This document shows, piece after piece, positions 46,217 to 55,195 of a stretch of DNA of 64,000 bases (position 1 is the stretch's first letter; each line of letters opens with the position of its first letter). Location of the stretch: the NCBI RefSeq assembly GCF_000024425.1, contig NC_013946.1, positions 1,736,001 to 1,800,000 on the forward strand. The letters run 5' to 3'. This stretch comes from Meiothermus ruber DSM 1279 (GTDB taxonomy: Bacteria; Deinococcota; Deinococci; Deinococcales; Thermaceae). The notes below the pieces were generated by a model. It was not told where the DNA came from, did not search any database, and saw only the letters and a program-made list of their open reading frames with translations. The position numbers and the translations under genes were made by a program.

Positions 46217-47017
46217 TTACACGGAAATTCCGCACCAAAGCTCATAATCTTGCAGTGTAGATACACTAGGTTGCTCACCACACACCGGGCAGTCCGGGCG
46301 ACGGGGGAAGCCCACCCGATGGAAGCGGGCCTGTAAACCATCGTAGAGCAGCAGCGTTCCGGACAGCACCTCCCCAAGGCCCAGCAGCACTTTTATCGCC
46401 TCGGTGGCCATCAAGCTACCAATCACGCCGGGAAGTACGCCAAACACCCCGGCCTCGGCGCAGCTAGGAACGGTACCAGGCCTGGGTGGCTGGGGGAACA
46501 GGCAGCGGTAACAGGGGCCCCCTTGGTGGTGAAACACCGAAAGCTGACCCTCAAACTGGTGGATGGCCCCATACACCAGCGGTTTATCTAGCAAGACACA
46601 GGCATCGTTGAGCAGGTAGCGGGTTGGAAAATTGTCGGTGCAGTCGATTACCAGATCGTAGGGGTGCAGCAGCCTAAGGGCGTTTTCGGAGGTAATCCGC
46701 TCGGCGTGGGCTTCGATCTGGATATGGGGGTTGAGGCTTTCCAGGCGGCTTTTGGCTATCTCGGCCTTGCGCTGCCCCACCGATGGGGTATCGAACAGCA
46801 CCTGCCGCTGGAGGTTGGAAACGTCCACCCGATCCATCTCCACCAGGCCCAGCCGGCCCACCCCCGCTGCGGCCAGGTACATTAGAACCGGCGAGCCCAG
46901 TCCGCCGGCCCCCACCACCAGCACCGCGCTTTGTTTGAGCCGGGCCTGGCCGGCCCCCCCCACGCCCGGCAGCACAATGTGGCGGGCGTAACGGTCTAGC
47001 TCCTCTTTGCTCCACAT
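46217..47017 (-). CDS. E1-like sulfur-carrier adenylyltransferase (MoeB/ThiF/TtuC)
   Basis: A 266-aa E1-like enzyme. ATP-site [19 protein letters not shown] near residue 33, [39 protein letters not shown], one CYRC and one CPVC pair binding zinc, and [20 protein letters not shown]. Such enzymes adenylate the C-terminal Gly-Gly of ubiquitin-like sulfur carriers. T. thermophilus TtuC serves TtuB (tRNA 2-thiolation and protein tagging), MoaD and ThiS. The start ATG at 47017 follows TATAGT by 6 nt (leaderless). Its neighbour is a JAMM protease. Confidence 0.9.
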   Translation of the reverse strand: MWSKEELDRYARHIVLPGVGGAGQARLKQSAVLVVGAGGLGSPVLMYLAAAGVGRLGLVEMDRVDVSNLQRQVLFDTPSVGQRKAEIAKSRLESLNPHIQIEAHAERITSENALRLLHPYDLVIDCTDNFPTRYLLNDACVLLDKPLVYGAIHQFEGQLSVFHHQGGPCYRCLFPQPPRPGTVPSCAEAGVFGVLPGVIGSLMATEAIKVLLGLGEVLSGTLLLYDGLQARFHRVGFPRRPDCPVCGEQPSVSTLQDYELWCGISV

Positions 47018-47023
47018 ACCAGC

Positions 47024-47029
47024 ACTATA
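47024..47029 (-). promoter_or_regulatory. Leaderless -10 box of the E1-like gene
   Basis: TATAGT on the minus strand, 6 nt before the ATG at 47017. Confidence 0.45.
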
Positions 47030-47093
47030 GCCAACCCGGTTATTTAAGACCCAGGCTGTATCCACAAAGCGGTTTAGCCCGAGCCGGGGCCGC

Positions 47094-47483
47094 TCATCCC
47101 TCGAGCCAGACCGGAACCTCCTCCGTTTGTGGCAGGCAAAAAGCCCGGAAGTCTCCGGTTCGCATATCGAAGATTACGTAGGGAACCCGCCAGTAAGCCT
47201 GCGCACGATCCGCCTCGCTGGGCAGCGCCGGGCCGCTGGGGTGGGAGTGCACGATGGCGAGAAGCTCGAGGCCCCTTTGCTCGATGCGCCGAACGGCTTC
47301 GATGAGGGCCTGGGGGTCGGCCTCGTAGCGCTCGCGGGGGCGCGGGTGAACGTTGGGCAGCGGCCAAAACTCCACCACCCGCCCCGCCCGGCCCACCCAG
47401 AGGCCCACGCCCTCCCGGGGCAGGGCGGCCCGCAGATAGAAGCGGGTCTGCTCGAGGCAGGCCGGGGGCAGCCTTAGAATCAT
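47094..47483 (-). CDS. JAMM/MPN+ zinc metalloprotease (M67 family)
   Basis: A 129-aa JAMM-domain protein. The full motif is present: a glutamate in REGVGLWVG near residue 25, then HSHPSGPALPSEAD (HxH-x7-S-x2-D) near residue 82. Stand-alone bacterial JAMM proteins cleave isopeptide or peptide bonds after the Gly-Gly of ubiquitin-like proteins, or mature sulfur carriers (CysO/Mec+ type). The E1-like gene lies 76 nt downstream on the same strand. The ATG overlaps the DUF2461 stop (4 nt), so these are translated together. Confidence 0.88.
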   Translation of the reverse strand: MILRLPPACLEQTRFYLRAALPREGVGLWVGRAGRVVEFWPLPNVHPRPRERYEADPQALIEAVRRIEQRGLELLAIVHSHPSGPALPSEADRAQAYWRVPYVIFDMRTGDFRAFCLPQTEEVPVWLEG

Positions 47484-48169
47484 GGCTCTTCCTCTTGCGG
47501 TAATAGCAAGACCTCGCTCAAAAACTGGTTGAGCGGCAGCAGTTCAAGAAACACCTTTTCTACGGCTGGGAGGAGTGCGTCGGAGGTAACCACCTCTTCG
47601 GCAAGGGGGTACGAAACCGTAAAGCTCCGCTGCTTGAGGTCTTCGATGAGGGGGTGGTCGGCGCGGTAGCCCCTGGGTGGGCGGGTGAGCTTGCCCTCCC
47701 CGTCGAGCTCGAGCCGCCCGCGCAGCCGCAGCCAGCGGGGATCCTGGCGGGCAATGGCGGCCCGGATGCGCCGCAGGTTTTCCGGCTCAGGCATCCAGAT
47801 ACCGGCGCCCAGGAAGCAGTTGTCGGGCTCGAGGTGAATGTAAAAGCCCGGCATATGCACATCCCGGCCCCGACGATGGCGAAACTGGGCCGCCGCATGG
47901 GTTTTGTAGGGGGCCTTGTTGGCGCTGAAGCGGGTATCGCGCTGGATGCGAAAGAGGCTCTGGGGGCCTGCCAGGTAATCGGGGCTGATTTTTTCCAGGT
48001 GCGGGGCGAAGTCGGCGATAAAGCGCAGGAACGGCTGCCGCACCAGGGCCTCGTAGCGGGGCTTGTTGGCCTGAAACCATTCGCGCCGGTTGTTATAGCG
48101 CAGCTCGATCAGAAAATGAAAAAGTTCGGGGGAAAAATACGCTTGCTTTTGGGTCAACACAGCCGCCAT
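47480..48169 (-). CDS. DUF2461 family protein
   Basis: A 229-aa member of the DUF2461/TIGR02453 family: FHFLIELRYNNRREWFQANK, PYKTHAAAQFRH, GFYIHLEPDNCFLGAGIW and PRGYRADHPLIEDLK are the usual blocks. No reaction is established for the family. The start ATG at 48169 gives the normal family N-terminus; an in-frame TTG at 48202 would add 11 residues. It overlaps the JAMM gene by 4 nt. Confidence 0.85.
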   Translation of the reverse strand: MAAVLTQKQAYFSPELFHFLIELRYNNRREWFQANKPRYEALVRQPFLRFIADFAPHLEKISPDYLAGPQSLFRIQRDTRFSANKAPYKTHAAAQFRHRRGRDVHMPGFYIHLEPDNCFLGAGIWMPEPENLRRIRAAIARQDPRWLRLRGRLELDGEGKLTRPPRGYRADHPLIEDLKQRSFTVSYPLAEEVVTSDALLPAVEKVFLELLPLNQFLSEVLLLPQEEEP

Positions 48170-48262
48170 ATTAGCCACCGTAGCCAGGGTGGGGTCTGGC
48201 AATTGTTGGGGAGGCTCGAGTTAAGCGTTCCCTCCCCAAAACCGGTATCCCCAGCACCGCGC

Positions 48263-48769
48263 TCAGTTGAGCTGGGCCAGGGCGGCCTGGAGCTGCTCCG
48301 GGCTCATATAGCCCCGCACCTCCCCCACCAGCCTGCCTCTGGAGTCATAGAAAAAGTTGGAGGGATAGCCGTTCACCCTGAGCGACCGGGAAACCGTCCG
48401 AAGCGCGTCCTGGTAGACCACCGCGCTGGAAAAGCCCCGGGTATCGTGGAACTGGCGCACCAACTGCACCGGCTCACCATCGTTGACAAAGGCGAATTGC
48501 ACATCGGGCCGCTGGCGGGCCATCTCTTCGAACTCGGGGAGCTGCCGCTGGCAGTAGGTACACCAGGTCGCCCAGACCGTGAGCACAATGGGCTTTCCAC
48601 TGCGCAAAACCGCGCTGCTACCGTCCAGGCGAACCAGCTGGGCCTGGGGCAGATCGCCCGCCCGCTGGGGGGGAGCCGCAAACAGCGCCAGGGCAACCAA
48701 ACCAACGGCAATCAGACCGACAATGCCCAGCTGCAAAGCCGGGGAAAGTTTTTTAGGAGCCGCTTCCAT
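48263..48769 (-). CDS. TlpA/ResA-like membrane-anchored thioredoxin
   Basis: A 168-aa protein with an N-terminal membrane helix (LGIVGLIAVGLVALALFA, residues about 14-31) and an outward-facing thioredoxin domain. The redox site is WATWCTYC, followed by the cis-proline loop NGYPSNFFYD. Such proteins reduce disulfides in apocytochrome c or other exported proteins. The start at 48769 (MEAAPKKLSPA) lies 8 nt behind an extended -10 box, so the mRNA is probably leaderless. Confidence 0.88.
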   Translation of the reverse strand: MEAAPKKLSPALQLGIVGLIAVGLVALALFAAPPQRAGDLPQAQLVRLDGSSAVLRSGKPIVLTVWATWCTYCQRQLPEFEEMARQRPDVQFAFVNDGEPVQLVRQFHDTRGFSSAVVYQDALRTVSRSLRVNGYPSNFFYDSRGRLVGEVRGYMSPEQLQAALAQLN

Positions 48770-48777
48770 CGAATTCA

Positions 48778-48786
48778 AGTTTAGCA
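48778..48786 (-). promoter_or_regulatory. Leaderless extended -10 promoter of the thioredoxin gene
   Basis: TGCTAAACT on the minus strand (TGn plus TAAACT), 8 nt before the ATG at 48769. Confidence 0.45.
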
Positions 48787-48920
48787 GGGCCTGCCCGTCC
48801 GGGGTGTGCAGGGTCACAGTGCCCAGCAGAGGATACCGCCTCACCCTGAAACCCCGCCGGGCCACTCCTAAACCGATGCCGCTATGTTGCAGCCTCGAGG
48901 GGGATTCGTGGAGCTGGGCG

Positions 48921-48926
48921 TATACT
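48921..48926 (+). promoter_or_regulatory. Leaderless -10 box of the MFS gene
   Basis: TATACT, 6 nt before the GTG start at 48933; no ribosome site between. Confidence 0.5.
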
Positions 48927-48932
48927 GCCTTT

Positions 48933-50210
48933 GTGTCCGCTCATTCCTCCGCACAATCCAGTGACGGCTTGGCCCCCATTCCCGCACAGGTACGCAAGAA
49001 CACCTGGTTGCTGGCCATCACCCAGGCCATCAACGGCGCAGGCATCCAGCTAGTGCCCACCTTTGGCGCCATCCAGGTGGTGATGCTGCTGGGCAATGCC
49101 GCATTTGCAGGCTTAGCCACCAGTCTTTTATCACTGGCCAGGGTCATGACGGCCTTTTACGTTGGGCGCATGACCGACCGACGGGGGAGAAAAGCGGGGC
49201 TGTACCTAGGTTTGTGGCTGGCCCTGGTGGGGGCCTTGCTGATCGGTACCGCCACCCTGCTGGGGTCGTTTGCCTTGTTCTGCGCAGGTGCTTTAGTTTT
49301 TGGCAGCGGGGTGGGGGCGGTGCAGCAGATGCGGGTGGCGGCCGCCGATATGTACCCCCCCAGCCGCCGGGCCGAGGGGCTGAGCCTGGTAGCCATGGGC
49401 TCTTTGTTTGGGGCCGGCCTCTCTCCATTGCTGGTCTGGGTGGCCGAGCACCTGGGGCTGGCCCTGGGCATCAACGAGATTGCCCTGGCCTGGCTAATGC
49501 TGCCACTGTTGATTCTGCCAAGCTTCCTGCTGGTAGCCGGCATCCAGCCCGACCCCAAGCAGATGGCCCTCGAGCTCGCCCGGTACTACCCGGCCTGGGC
49601 CTTGCAGGGCGCGGCCTCGGCCTCGGAGGGCCTCGAGCAAAAAGACCTGGCGCGCGTGCGGTTGGCGGCCATTCTCACGGCGGTCACGGTGCAGGGGCAG
49701 ATGGTGATGATGATGGCCATGACGGCCCTGGCCCTCAAGGCCCTGGATTGCAGCCTTTCGCAGATCTCCTTTTCGGTAGCCCTGCACGTGATGGGCATGT
49801 TTGCCCTGTCCTGGCCCATAGGCCGCCTGACCGACCGGCTGGGCCGCAAGCCGGTGATCATGGCGGGGCTGGCGGTGGCAGGGCTGGGGGCCCTCCTGGT
49901 GGGGCTGGGTGAGGGCTACTGGGTGATCACCGCCGGCACTTTTCTGGTGGGGCTGGGCTGGTCGGGGGCCTTTCTGAGCGCCAACACCATGCTGACCGAC
50001 GTGACACCCCCCACCCGGCGCGGCCAGGCCATTGGGATGCTCGACCTGTGGTCCAACGCCGCCGGCATGAGCCTGCCCATCCTGGGCGGGCTGATTGTGG
50101 AAGGGTTCAACCTCCACATGCTGGGCTTCTTTGGCGCGCTCTTGATGCTGGTTCCGCTTTACAATTTGTCCCGGGTGCGGGAGCACCAGCCCGGCGACTA
50201 CCGCCCCTAA
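48933..50210 (+). CDS. Major facilitator superfamily transporter
   Basis: A 425-aa protein with about 12 membrane helices. The cytoplasmic loop motif A appears in both halves: GRMTDRRGRKAGLY after helix 2 and GRLTDRLGRKPVIM after helix 8. This is the pattern of drug or metabolite exporters (DHA1-like); no substrate can be inferred. The GTG at 48933 is chosen because a -10 box ends 6 nt before it and the residues after it (VSAHSSAQSSDGLAPIPAQ) are a plausible cytoplasmic N-terminus. The frame is open upstream but crosses the divergent thioredoxin gene. Confidence 0.84.
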   Translation: MSAHSSAQSSDGLAPIPAQVRKNTWLLAITQAINGAGIQLVPTFGAIQVVMLLGNAAFAGLATSLLSLARVMTAFYVGRMTDRRGRKAGLYLGLWLALVGALLIGTATLLGSFALFCAGALVFGSGVGAVQQMRVAAADMYPPSRRAEGLSLVAMGSLFGAGLSPLLVWVAEHLGLALGINEIALAWLMLPLLILPSFLLVAGIQPDPKQMALELARYYPAWALQGAASASEGLEQKDLARVRLAAILTAVTVQGQMVMMMAMTALALKALDCSLSQISFSVALHVMGMFALSWPIGRLTDRLGRKPVIMAGLAVAGLGALLVGLGEGYWVITAGTFLVGLGWSGAFLSANTMLTDVTPPTRRGQAIGMLDLWSNAAGMSLPILGGLIVEGFNLHMLGFFGALLMLVPLYNLSRVREHQPGDYRP

Positions 50211-50224
50211 CCCACCTTTGAAGC

Positions 50225-52531
50225 ATGTCGTTGCCCAAGGCCTTACTGCCCTACACCTCCTACGCTGAATGGCTGCGCGACCTCGAGGGCTACGCCGGAC
50301 AGCTCGCCTTTGTGCGGTTGCTGCCCGCCGAGCCACCGCAAAAAGCGGCCTACAACGGGGTTTTCTCGGGGGTACTGGCCGCGCTCGAGCTGCAACCCTT
50401 TAGCTTTCAGGCCGAGGCTTTTGCCGTCATTGAGCAGGGCCAGCACCTGGTGATGGCCACCTCCACCGCCTCGGGGAAGAGCCTGGTGTTTCAGGCCCCG
50501 GTGCTCAAAGCCGTGCTCGAGGGCCAGACCGCCCTGCTGCTCTACCCCACCAAGGCCCTGGCCCACGACCAGTTGGGACGGTTGCGGCAGATGGGGCGGG
50601 TGCTCGAGGTCGCCGACCGAATCTATGCCTACGACGGCGATACCCCCGACTCGCAGCGCAAAAAAGCCCGGGAGCAGGGGCGCGCCCTCCTCACCAACCC
50701 CGATATGCTGCACTTTGGCCTGCTCCCGCGTCACGGCGAGTGGGCGGCGTTTCTTGCCCGGCTACGCTACATCGTGCTGGACGAGCTTCACGCCTACCGG
50801 GGGGTGTTTGGCTCTCACACCGCCCTGATTCTGCAACGGCTTTTGCGGCTGGCCTGGCACTACGGGGCCAGGCCGCAGGTCATCGCGGCCAGCGCCACCA
50901 TCGCCAACCCCGCCGAACACGCCCAGGGCCTGACCGGCCTCGAGTTCGTGCAAATCACCGCCAGCCCCCGGGGGGCCGAGCGCGAGTTTGCGGTCTGGGT
51001 GCCCAAGGCCCTGGATAAAGAGGGCAAAAACCGCCGCAGCCCCAACCTCGAGGCCGCCCTGCTGGCCCGCCACGCCGCCGAGCAGGGGCTGCGCACCCTG
51101 ATCTTCACCAACGCCCGCCGCACCGCTGAGCTGGTCGCCCGCTACGCCGCCGACGATCGGGTGCGCCCCTACCGGGCCGGCTATACCGCAGCGGATCGTC
51201 GAAAGCTGGAACAGGCCCTGCAGGAAGGCACGGTTCGGGTGCTGGTGAGCACCAGCGCCCTCGAGCTGGGGGTGGATATCGGGGGATTGGAGGTGGTGGT
51301 GCTGCTGGGCTATCCGGGCTCGGTGAGTTCGTTCTGGCAGCGGGCCGGTCGGGCTGGGCGCGGGCAGCAGCGCGCGTTGGTGCTCTGGATTCCCCGCGAA
51401 GACCCCATGGATGCCTACTTCGAGCAACACCCCGAGCTGCTCCTGACCGGCGCCCCGGAGTCGGCCATCGCCGACCCCGATAACCCCACGCTCTTCCCCC
51501 TGCACGCCCACTGCGCCGCGCGGGAGCTGCCCATCGCCTTACCTGTGGAAGCCAGCACCCAGCCCCTCGACCCCTTTTACAAGCCCTGGCACAACATCCA
51601 GCCCCCCCTGATCGAAAAGCACCGGCGGCTTTTCTCCACCGTGCGCAACCCCCACCAGGCCCTAATCCTGCGCGGCTTTGGCAAAACCTTTAGCCTGCGC
51701 GACAACACCGGGAAGCTCTTGGGTACCCTGGACGAGCGCCAGGCCTACTGGGAGGCCCATCCGGGCGCGGTCTACCTGCACCAGGGCGAGGGTTATCTGG
51801 TGCGCAACCTCGACCTCGAGCGGCGGGAAATTGTGCTGCTGCCGGGCCTTGAGGACTACTACACCCAGCCCCGGGCCGAGACCGAGATCGAGGTGCTGCA
51901 AGGCGAGGAAATGCTCGAGGGGGTCTGGGTGGGGTCGGTGCTGCTGCGCGAGCGGGTGACCGGGTACGTCAAAAAGCGCTTCGTCAGCGAGGTGGTGCTG
52001 GAAGAGGTCGCGCTCCTGATGCCGGAACTCACCTTCCAGACCGAAGCCGTCTGGTTCCACCCCTGCCTGGGCCTGGCGGTGTTGCCGACGGTGGAAGCGG
52101 GCAACCCGGTGGAGCCGCGCTGGCCCGAGCGTGGCTTCCTGACCGAGGCCCTGGTGCCCTCGGCCATCCACGCCCTCGAGCACACCCTGATCGGCCTTCT
52201 GCCCCTCTTCGTGCTGGCCGAACGGCAGGACATCGGGGGGGTCTCGTACCCCTTTTACCCCCGGCCCCTGCCCTCGGGCAGCGGCCCCACCATCTTCATC
52301 TACGACGGCTACCCCGGCGGCGTGGGGTATGCTCGAGCGGCCGCGCGGCAGTTTCCCCGGTGGGTGGCCGCGGCCCGCGACCTGCTTCAGCGCTGCCCTT
52401 GCGAAGCGGGCTGTCCGCGCTGCATCCTGTCACCCAAGTGCGGCAACGGCAACCAGTTCCTGGACAAGCAGGCCGCGCTATTGCTGGCAGAATGGCTCAG
52501 TACACGTTACCGCAACAGAAAGCCCAACTGA
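50225..52531 (+). CDS. DEAD/DEAH-box helicase, MrfA/YprA-like with DUF1998
   Basis: A 768-aa SF2 helicase. Q-like FQAEAFAVIEQG, Walker A TSTASGKSLVFQ near residue 82, YPTKALAHDQ, DELH box VLDELHAYRGVFGSH near residue 185, SATIANP, then the C-terminal helicase domain (STSALELGVDIGGLE, QRAGRAGRG). The end is a DUF1998 metal domain with four cysteines (CPCEAGCPRCILSPKC). Bacillus MrfA of this family repairs mitomycin-C DNA damage with the exonuclease MrfB. No mrfB-like gene is adjacent; instead a nucleotidyltransferase overlaps its stop (TGATG). Confidence 0.9.
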   Translation: MSLPKALLPYTSYAEWLRDLEGYAGQLAFVRLLPAEPPQKAAYNGVFSGVLAALELQPFSFQAEAFAVIEQGQHLVMATSTASGKSLVFQAPVLKAVLEGQTALLLYPTKALAHDQLGRLRQMGRVLEVADRIYAYDGDTPDSQRKKAREQGRALLTNPDMLHFGLLPRHGEWAAFLARLRYIVLDELHAYRGVFGSHTALILQRLLRLAWHYGARPQVIAASATIANPAEHAQGLTGLEFVQITASPRGAEREFAVWVPKALDKEGKNRRSPNLEAALLARHAAEQGLRTLIFTNARRTAELVARYAADDRVRPYRAGYTAADRRKLEQALQEGTVRVLVSTSALELGVDIGGLEVVVLLGYPGSVSSFWQRAGRAGRGQQRALVLWIPREDPMDAYFEQHPELLLTGAPESAIADPDNPTLFPLHAHCAARELPIALPVEASTQPLDPFYKPWHNIQPPLIEKHRRLFSTVRNPHQALILRGFGKTFSLRDNTGKLLGTLDERQAYWEAHPGAVYLHQGEGYLVRNLDLERREIVLLPGLEDYYTQPRAETEIEVLQGEEMLEGVWVGSVLLRERVTGYVKKRFVSEVVLEEVALLMPELTFQTEAVWFHPCLGLAVLPTVEAGNPVEPRWPERGFLTEALVPSAIHALEHTLIGLLPLFVLAERQDIGGVSYPFYPRPLPSGSGPTIFIYDGYPGGVGYARAAARQFPRWVAAARDLLQRCPCEAGCPRCILSPKCGNGNQFLDKQAALLLAEWLSTRYRNRKPN

Positions 52532-53190
52532 TGGAAGACCTGATCGCTCAAATTGTAGACTCGCTCAAGTCCGACCCCAAGGTGGTGGGGGTGTTGCTGA
52601 CCGGCTCGCGCGCTCGAGGCGACGCCTCCCCTTTTGCCGATATTGACTTTTGGGTGCTTCTGAGTGGGGTCACGGAACGTGGCTTTCGAAGTTATGAACA
52701 AGACGGCCACCTGGTGGAGATACACTTTCGCAACCTGGTACAGGCCCGCGACAAGATGCGCCGCCACCCTATGGAGTTGTATAGCCACCTGGACGGCAGA
52801 ATCCTCCATGACCCTGAGGGCAAGCTGGCCGCGCTGCGGCTCGAGGCCCAGCAGCTATTCGAAGCCTACGAGGTACCCGAAGCCGAACGCAAAGCCCTGG
52901 CCCACTGGCTGGAAACAGCCCGCCGCAAACTCCAGAGTGCTTTACAGGAGCAGGCCCGGCTCAAAATGGGGTATTTTTCCAGCATCCAGAGCCAGAAAAT
53001 TTTGGAGGGCCTGTGGGCTGCCAATAACAAGCCCGTGCCCCCTGCCGGGGCGGTTTTCACCCACCTTACCCGGCTGGAAACCCCCCTGCCTCATTTCGAG
53101 CTGATCGAGGGCCTGTTTGCAGGCGATCCGCTCAAGCGCTGCAAAACTGCCCTAACCCTCATTGACTGGATTCTGCCGCGCATAAACTGA
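52531..53190 (+). CDS. Pol-beta-fold nucleotidyltransferase-like protein
   Basis: A 219-aa protein. The motif GSRARGDASPFADIDFWVLL (residues about 24-43) is the minimal nucleotidyltransferase signature GSxxxG...DxD, followed by a helical C-terminal part. Related proteins include aminoglycoside nucleotidyltransferases and MNT/HEPN antitoxins. Without a HEPN partner next door a toxin-antitoxin role is doubtful. The ATG overlaps the helicase TGA, so translation is coupled and the two products may work together. Confidence 0.78.
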   Translation: MEDLIAQIVDSLKSDPKVVGVLLTGSRARGDASPFADIDFWVLLSGVTERGFRSYEQDGHLVEIHFRNLVQARDKMRRHPMELYSHLDGRILHDPEGKLAALRLEAQQLFEAYEVPEAERKALAHWLETARRKLQSALQEQARLKMGYFSSIQSQKILEGLWAANNKPVPPAGAVFTHLTRLETPLPHFELIEGLFAGDPLKRCKTALTLIDWILPRIN

Positions 53191-53196
53191 AAGCTT

Positions 53197-54510
53197 GTGG
53201 GCCTTCCTTCACTCAGTGACGTAATCGCGGCCATCGCCACCCCACCCGGCAAGGGGGCGGTGGGCATCATACGGGTCTCGGGCGAGGGTGCTTTGGAGCT
53301 GGTCTCGAGGCTGTGGAAAGGTAAAAACCCCAGCAAGCTGGCCGGGGGCCGCTTTACCCACGGCCAGATCTGCGACCCACACACCGGGGAGGTGCTGGAC
53401 GAGGCGCTCTTGCTGGTGTTTCGCCAACCCCATTCCTACACCGGCCAGGATAGCGCGGAGCTTCATACCCACGGCTCACCGGCGGTATTGCGACGGGTTT
53501 TGCAGGCCCTGTTTGAGCTGGGGGCCCGCCCCGCCCAGCCCGGCGAGTTCACGCTGCGCGCTTATCTGAACGGAAAGATGGATCTGGCCCAGGCCGAGTC
53601 GGTGCTGAGCCTGATCGAGGCCGAGTCGGACGCGGCCCGGCGGCAGGCCTTGCGCGGCTTGAGCGCGGGTCTATCGCAAAAAATCAGTTATCTTTCGGAG
53701 CAACTTTTTGACCTGCTGGCCCATATCCAGGCCTGGCTCGACTACCCCGAGGAAGGGGTGGAGCCGGCCCAGATTCAGGCCGGTCTCGAGCCGGTTTTGC
53801 AGGAGATAACCCACCTGCTGGCCACCGCCCCCGCCGGGCGCATCGCCCAGAAAGGGGCCCGCATCGCCCTGGTGGGTGCGCCCAACGCGGGCAAGTCCAG
53901 CCTGCTCAACGCCCTGCTGGGCTACGAGCGGGCCATCGTCACCCCCATCCCCGGCACCACCCGCGACTACCTCGAGGCCCCCCTGGAGATCGCCGGGGTG
54001 CCCATCGTGGCGGTGGACACCGCTGGGGTGCGGGAAACCGACGACGTAATCGAGAAAAGCGGGGTGGAGCGGGCCCTGGCCATTGCCCAGGAGGCCGACC
54101 TGGTGCTCTACCTGGCCGACCAGAGCCAGCCCCGCCCCACCCCGCCCCCGCTGCCCTGGGAGCGTACCCTGAAGGTCGCCACCAAAGCCGACCTGGCCCC
54201 GGCCTGGAGCGACGCGGCCTACCTGAGGGTCTCGAGCCAGACCGGTCTGGGCCTGCCAGAGCTGCGCCAGCAGATTCACCACCGGCTCCTGGGCCAGGCC
54301 CCCGAGGGGGAGCTTTGGGTCAGCAACGAGCGCCACGTGGAGGCCCTGCGCCGCGCCCAGGGGCACCTCCAAGAAGCCCTGCAAGCCCCCGAAGACCTGG
54401 CCGCCCTCTCCATTGAGCAGGCCCTGGAGGCCCTGGCCGAAATCCTCGGTAAAGACGTTTCGGAAGAGGTGATCGACCGGGTCTTCCGCAACTTCTGCGT
54501 AGGGAAGTAG
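53197..54510 (+). CDS. mnmE: tRNA modification GTPase MnmE
   Basis: A 437-aa MnmE. The N-terminal folate-binding domain (DVIAAIATPPGKGAVGIIRV, HGSPAVLRRVL) is followed by a helical domain and an inserted G domain with GAPNAGKSSLLN, TTRDYLEAPLEI, DTAGVRETDD and TKAD. The C-terminus NFCVGK keeps the conserved cysteine. With MnmG it places the aminomethyl group on U34 of tRNAs. The start is GTG at 53197, 6 nt after the nucleotidyltransferase gene. The later-step gene mnmD lies at 56776. Confidence 0.95.
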   Translation: MGLPSLSDVIAAIATPPGKGAVGIIRVSGEGALELVSRLWKGKNPSKLAGGRFTHGQICDPHTGEVLDEALLLVFRQPHSYTGQDSAELHTHGSPAVLRRVLQALFELGARPAQPGEFTLRAYLNGKMDLAQAESVLSLIEAESDAARRQALRGLSAGLSQKISYLSEQLFDLLAHIQAWLDYPEEGVEPAQIQAGLEPVLQEITHLLATAPAGRIAQKGARIALVGAPNAGKSSLLNALLGYERAIVTPIPGTTRDYLEAPLEIAGVPIVAVDTAGVRETDDVIEKSGVERALAIAQEADLVLYLADQSQPRPTPPPLPWERTLKVATKADLAPAWSDAAYLRVSSQTGLGLPELRQQIHHRLLGQAPEGELWVSNERHVEALRRAQGHLQEALQAPEDLAALSIEQALEALAEILGKDVSEEVIDRVFRNFCVGK

Positions 54511-54561
54511 CCCTCGAGCCTGGCGGGTGCCCGACACCTTGTACCCGAGGGCAGGCCCGCA

Positions 54562-54567
54562 TAAACT
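54562..54567 (+). promoter_or_regulatory. Leaderless -10 box
   Basis: TAAACT, 7 nt before the ATG at 54575. Same hexamer as at 48778-48783. Confidence 0.4.
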
Positions 54568-54574
54568 TGCCCCC

Positions 54575-55090
54575 ATGGAAGCGCCTGCTGTCGTCTCGAA
54601 GCGCAGCGTGCAAACCTACCTGATGGCGCTGGGGCTGATGGTGATGGGCCTGGCGCTGGCGGCTTTGTGTCTGGCGGCCTGGCTCCAGGGGGTGGAGCCG
54701 CGCTGGTCGGTGATTTTGTTTGGGCTGCTGGGGGTCTACATGGTGCTGCTGGGGATCGACGAGGGCTGGTTGAGCGGGCTCGAGGTCACCCCCACCCACC
54801 TGCGCATCCGGAGTTTTGGCCGCTGGGAAGAGCATCCACTACCCCGCATCGAAGCGGTGGATGGCCTGCGCGACCTGCTGGGCGGGGGGTTGCAGCTCGT
54901 GCTCATCGCCGCCGAAGGCCAGGCCATCCGTGTACCCCTGCGGCGCTACGCCAATGCCGGCCCCCTGGCCCAAGCCCTGCTGGACGCACTCTGGCTCCAC
55001 AACAAAGACCTCATCCTCATGCCCCGGCTCGCGCGGCGGCTGGGCCAGCCCCCCTTCGGGGTGTTCGCCACAAAAAAGTCCCGGCGCTAA
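54575..55090 (+). CDS. Small membrane protein with PH-like domain
   Basis: A 171-aa protein with two membrane helices (residues about 13-32 and 42-60) followed by a beta-rich domain (LEVTPTHLRIRSFGRWEEH, LPRIEAVDGLRDLLG) of the kind seen in bacterial PH-like/YdbS-type membrane proteins. I do not recognise a specific family. The start at 54575 follows a -10 box directly. It lies between mnmE and the antiporter, each apparently with its own promoter. Confidence 0.65.
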   Translation: MEAPAVVSKRSVQTYLMALGLMVMGLALAALCLAAWLQGVEPRWSVILFGLLGVYMVLLGIDEGWLSGLEVTPTHLRIRSFGRWEEHPLPRIEAVDGLRDLLGGGLQLVLIAAEGQAIRVPLRRYANAGPLAQALLDALWLHNKDLILMPRLARRLGQPPFGVFATKKSRR

Positions 55091-55183
55091 AACCAAAACA
55101 AAGGATCAAGGGGCCATCTGTCCTCAATAAAAATCATCCCCGAAGTGTATGGAGCTTGTTTCTTCCCGAAGACGATCGTCCCC

Positions 55184-55189
55184 TATTAT
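55184..55189 (+). promoter_or_regulatory. Leaderless -10 box of the antiporter gene
   Basis: TATTAT, 6 nt before the ATG at 55196. Confidence 0.45.
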
Positions 55190-55195
55190 TGAGAC

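Noticed and set aside
52531-53190. A MNT/HEPN toxin-antitoxin pair
   Set aside because: Only the nucleotidyltransferase half is seen; there is no small HEPN gene on either side, and the upstream partner is a helicase.
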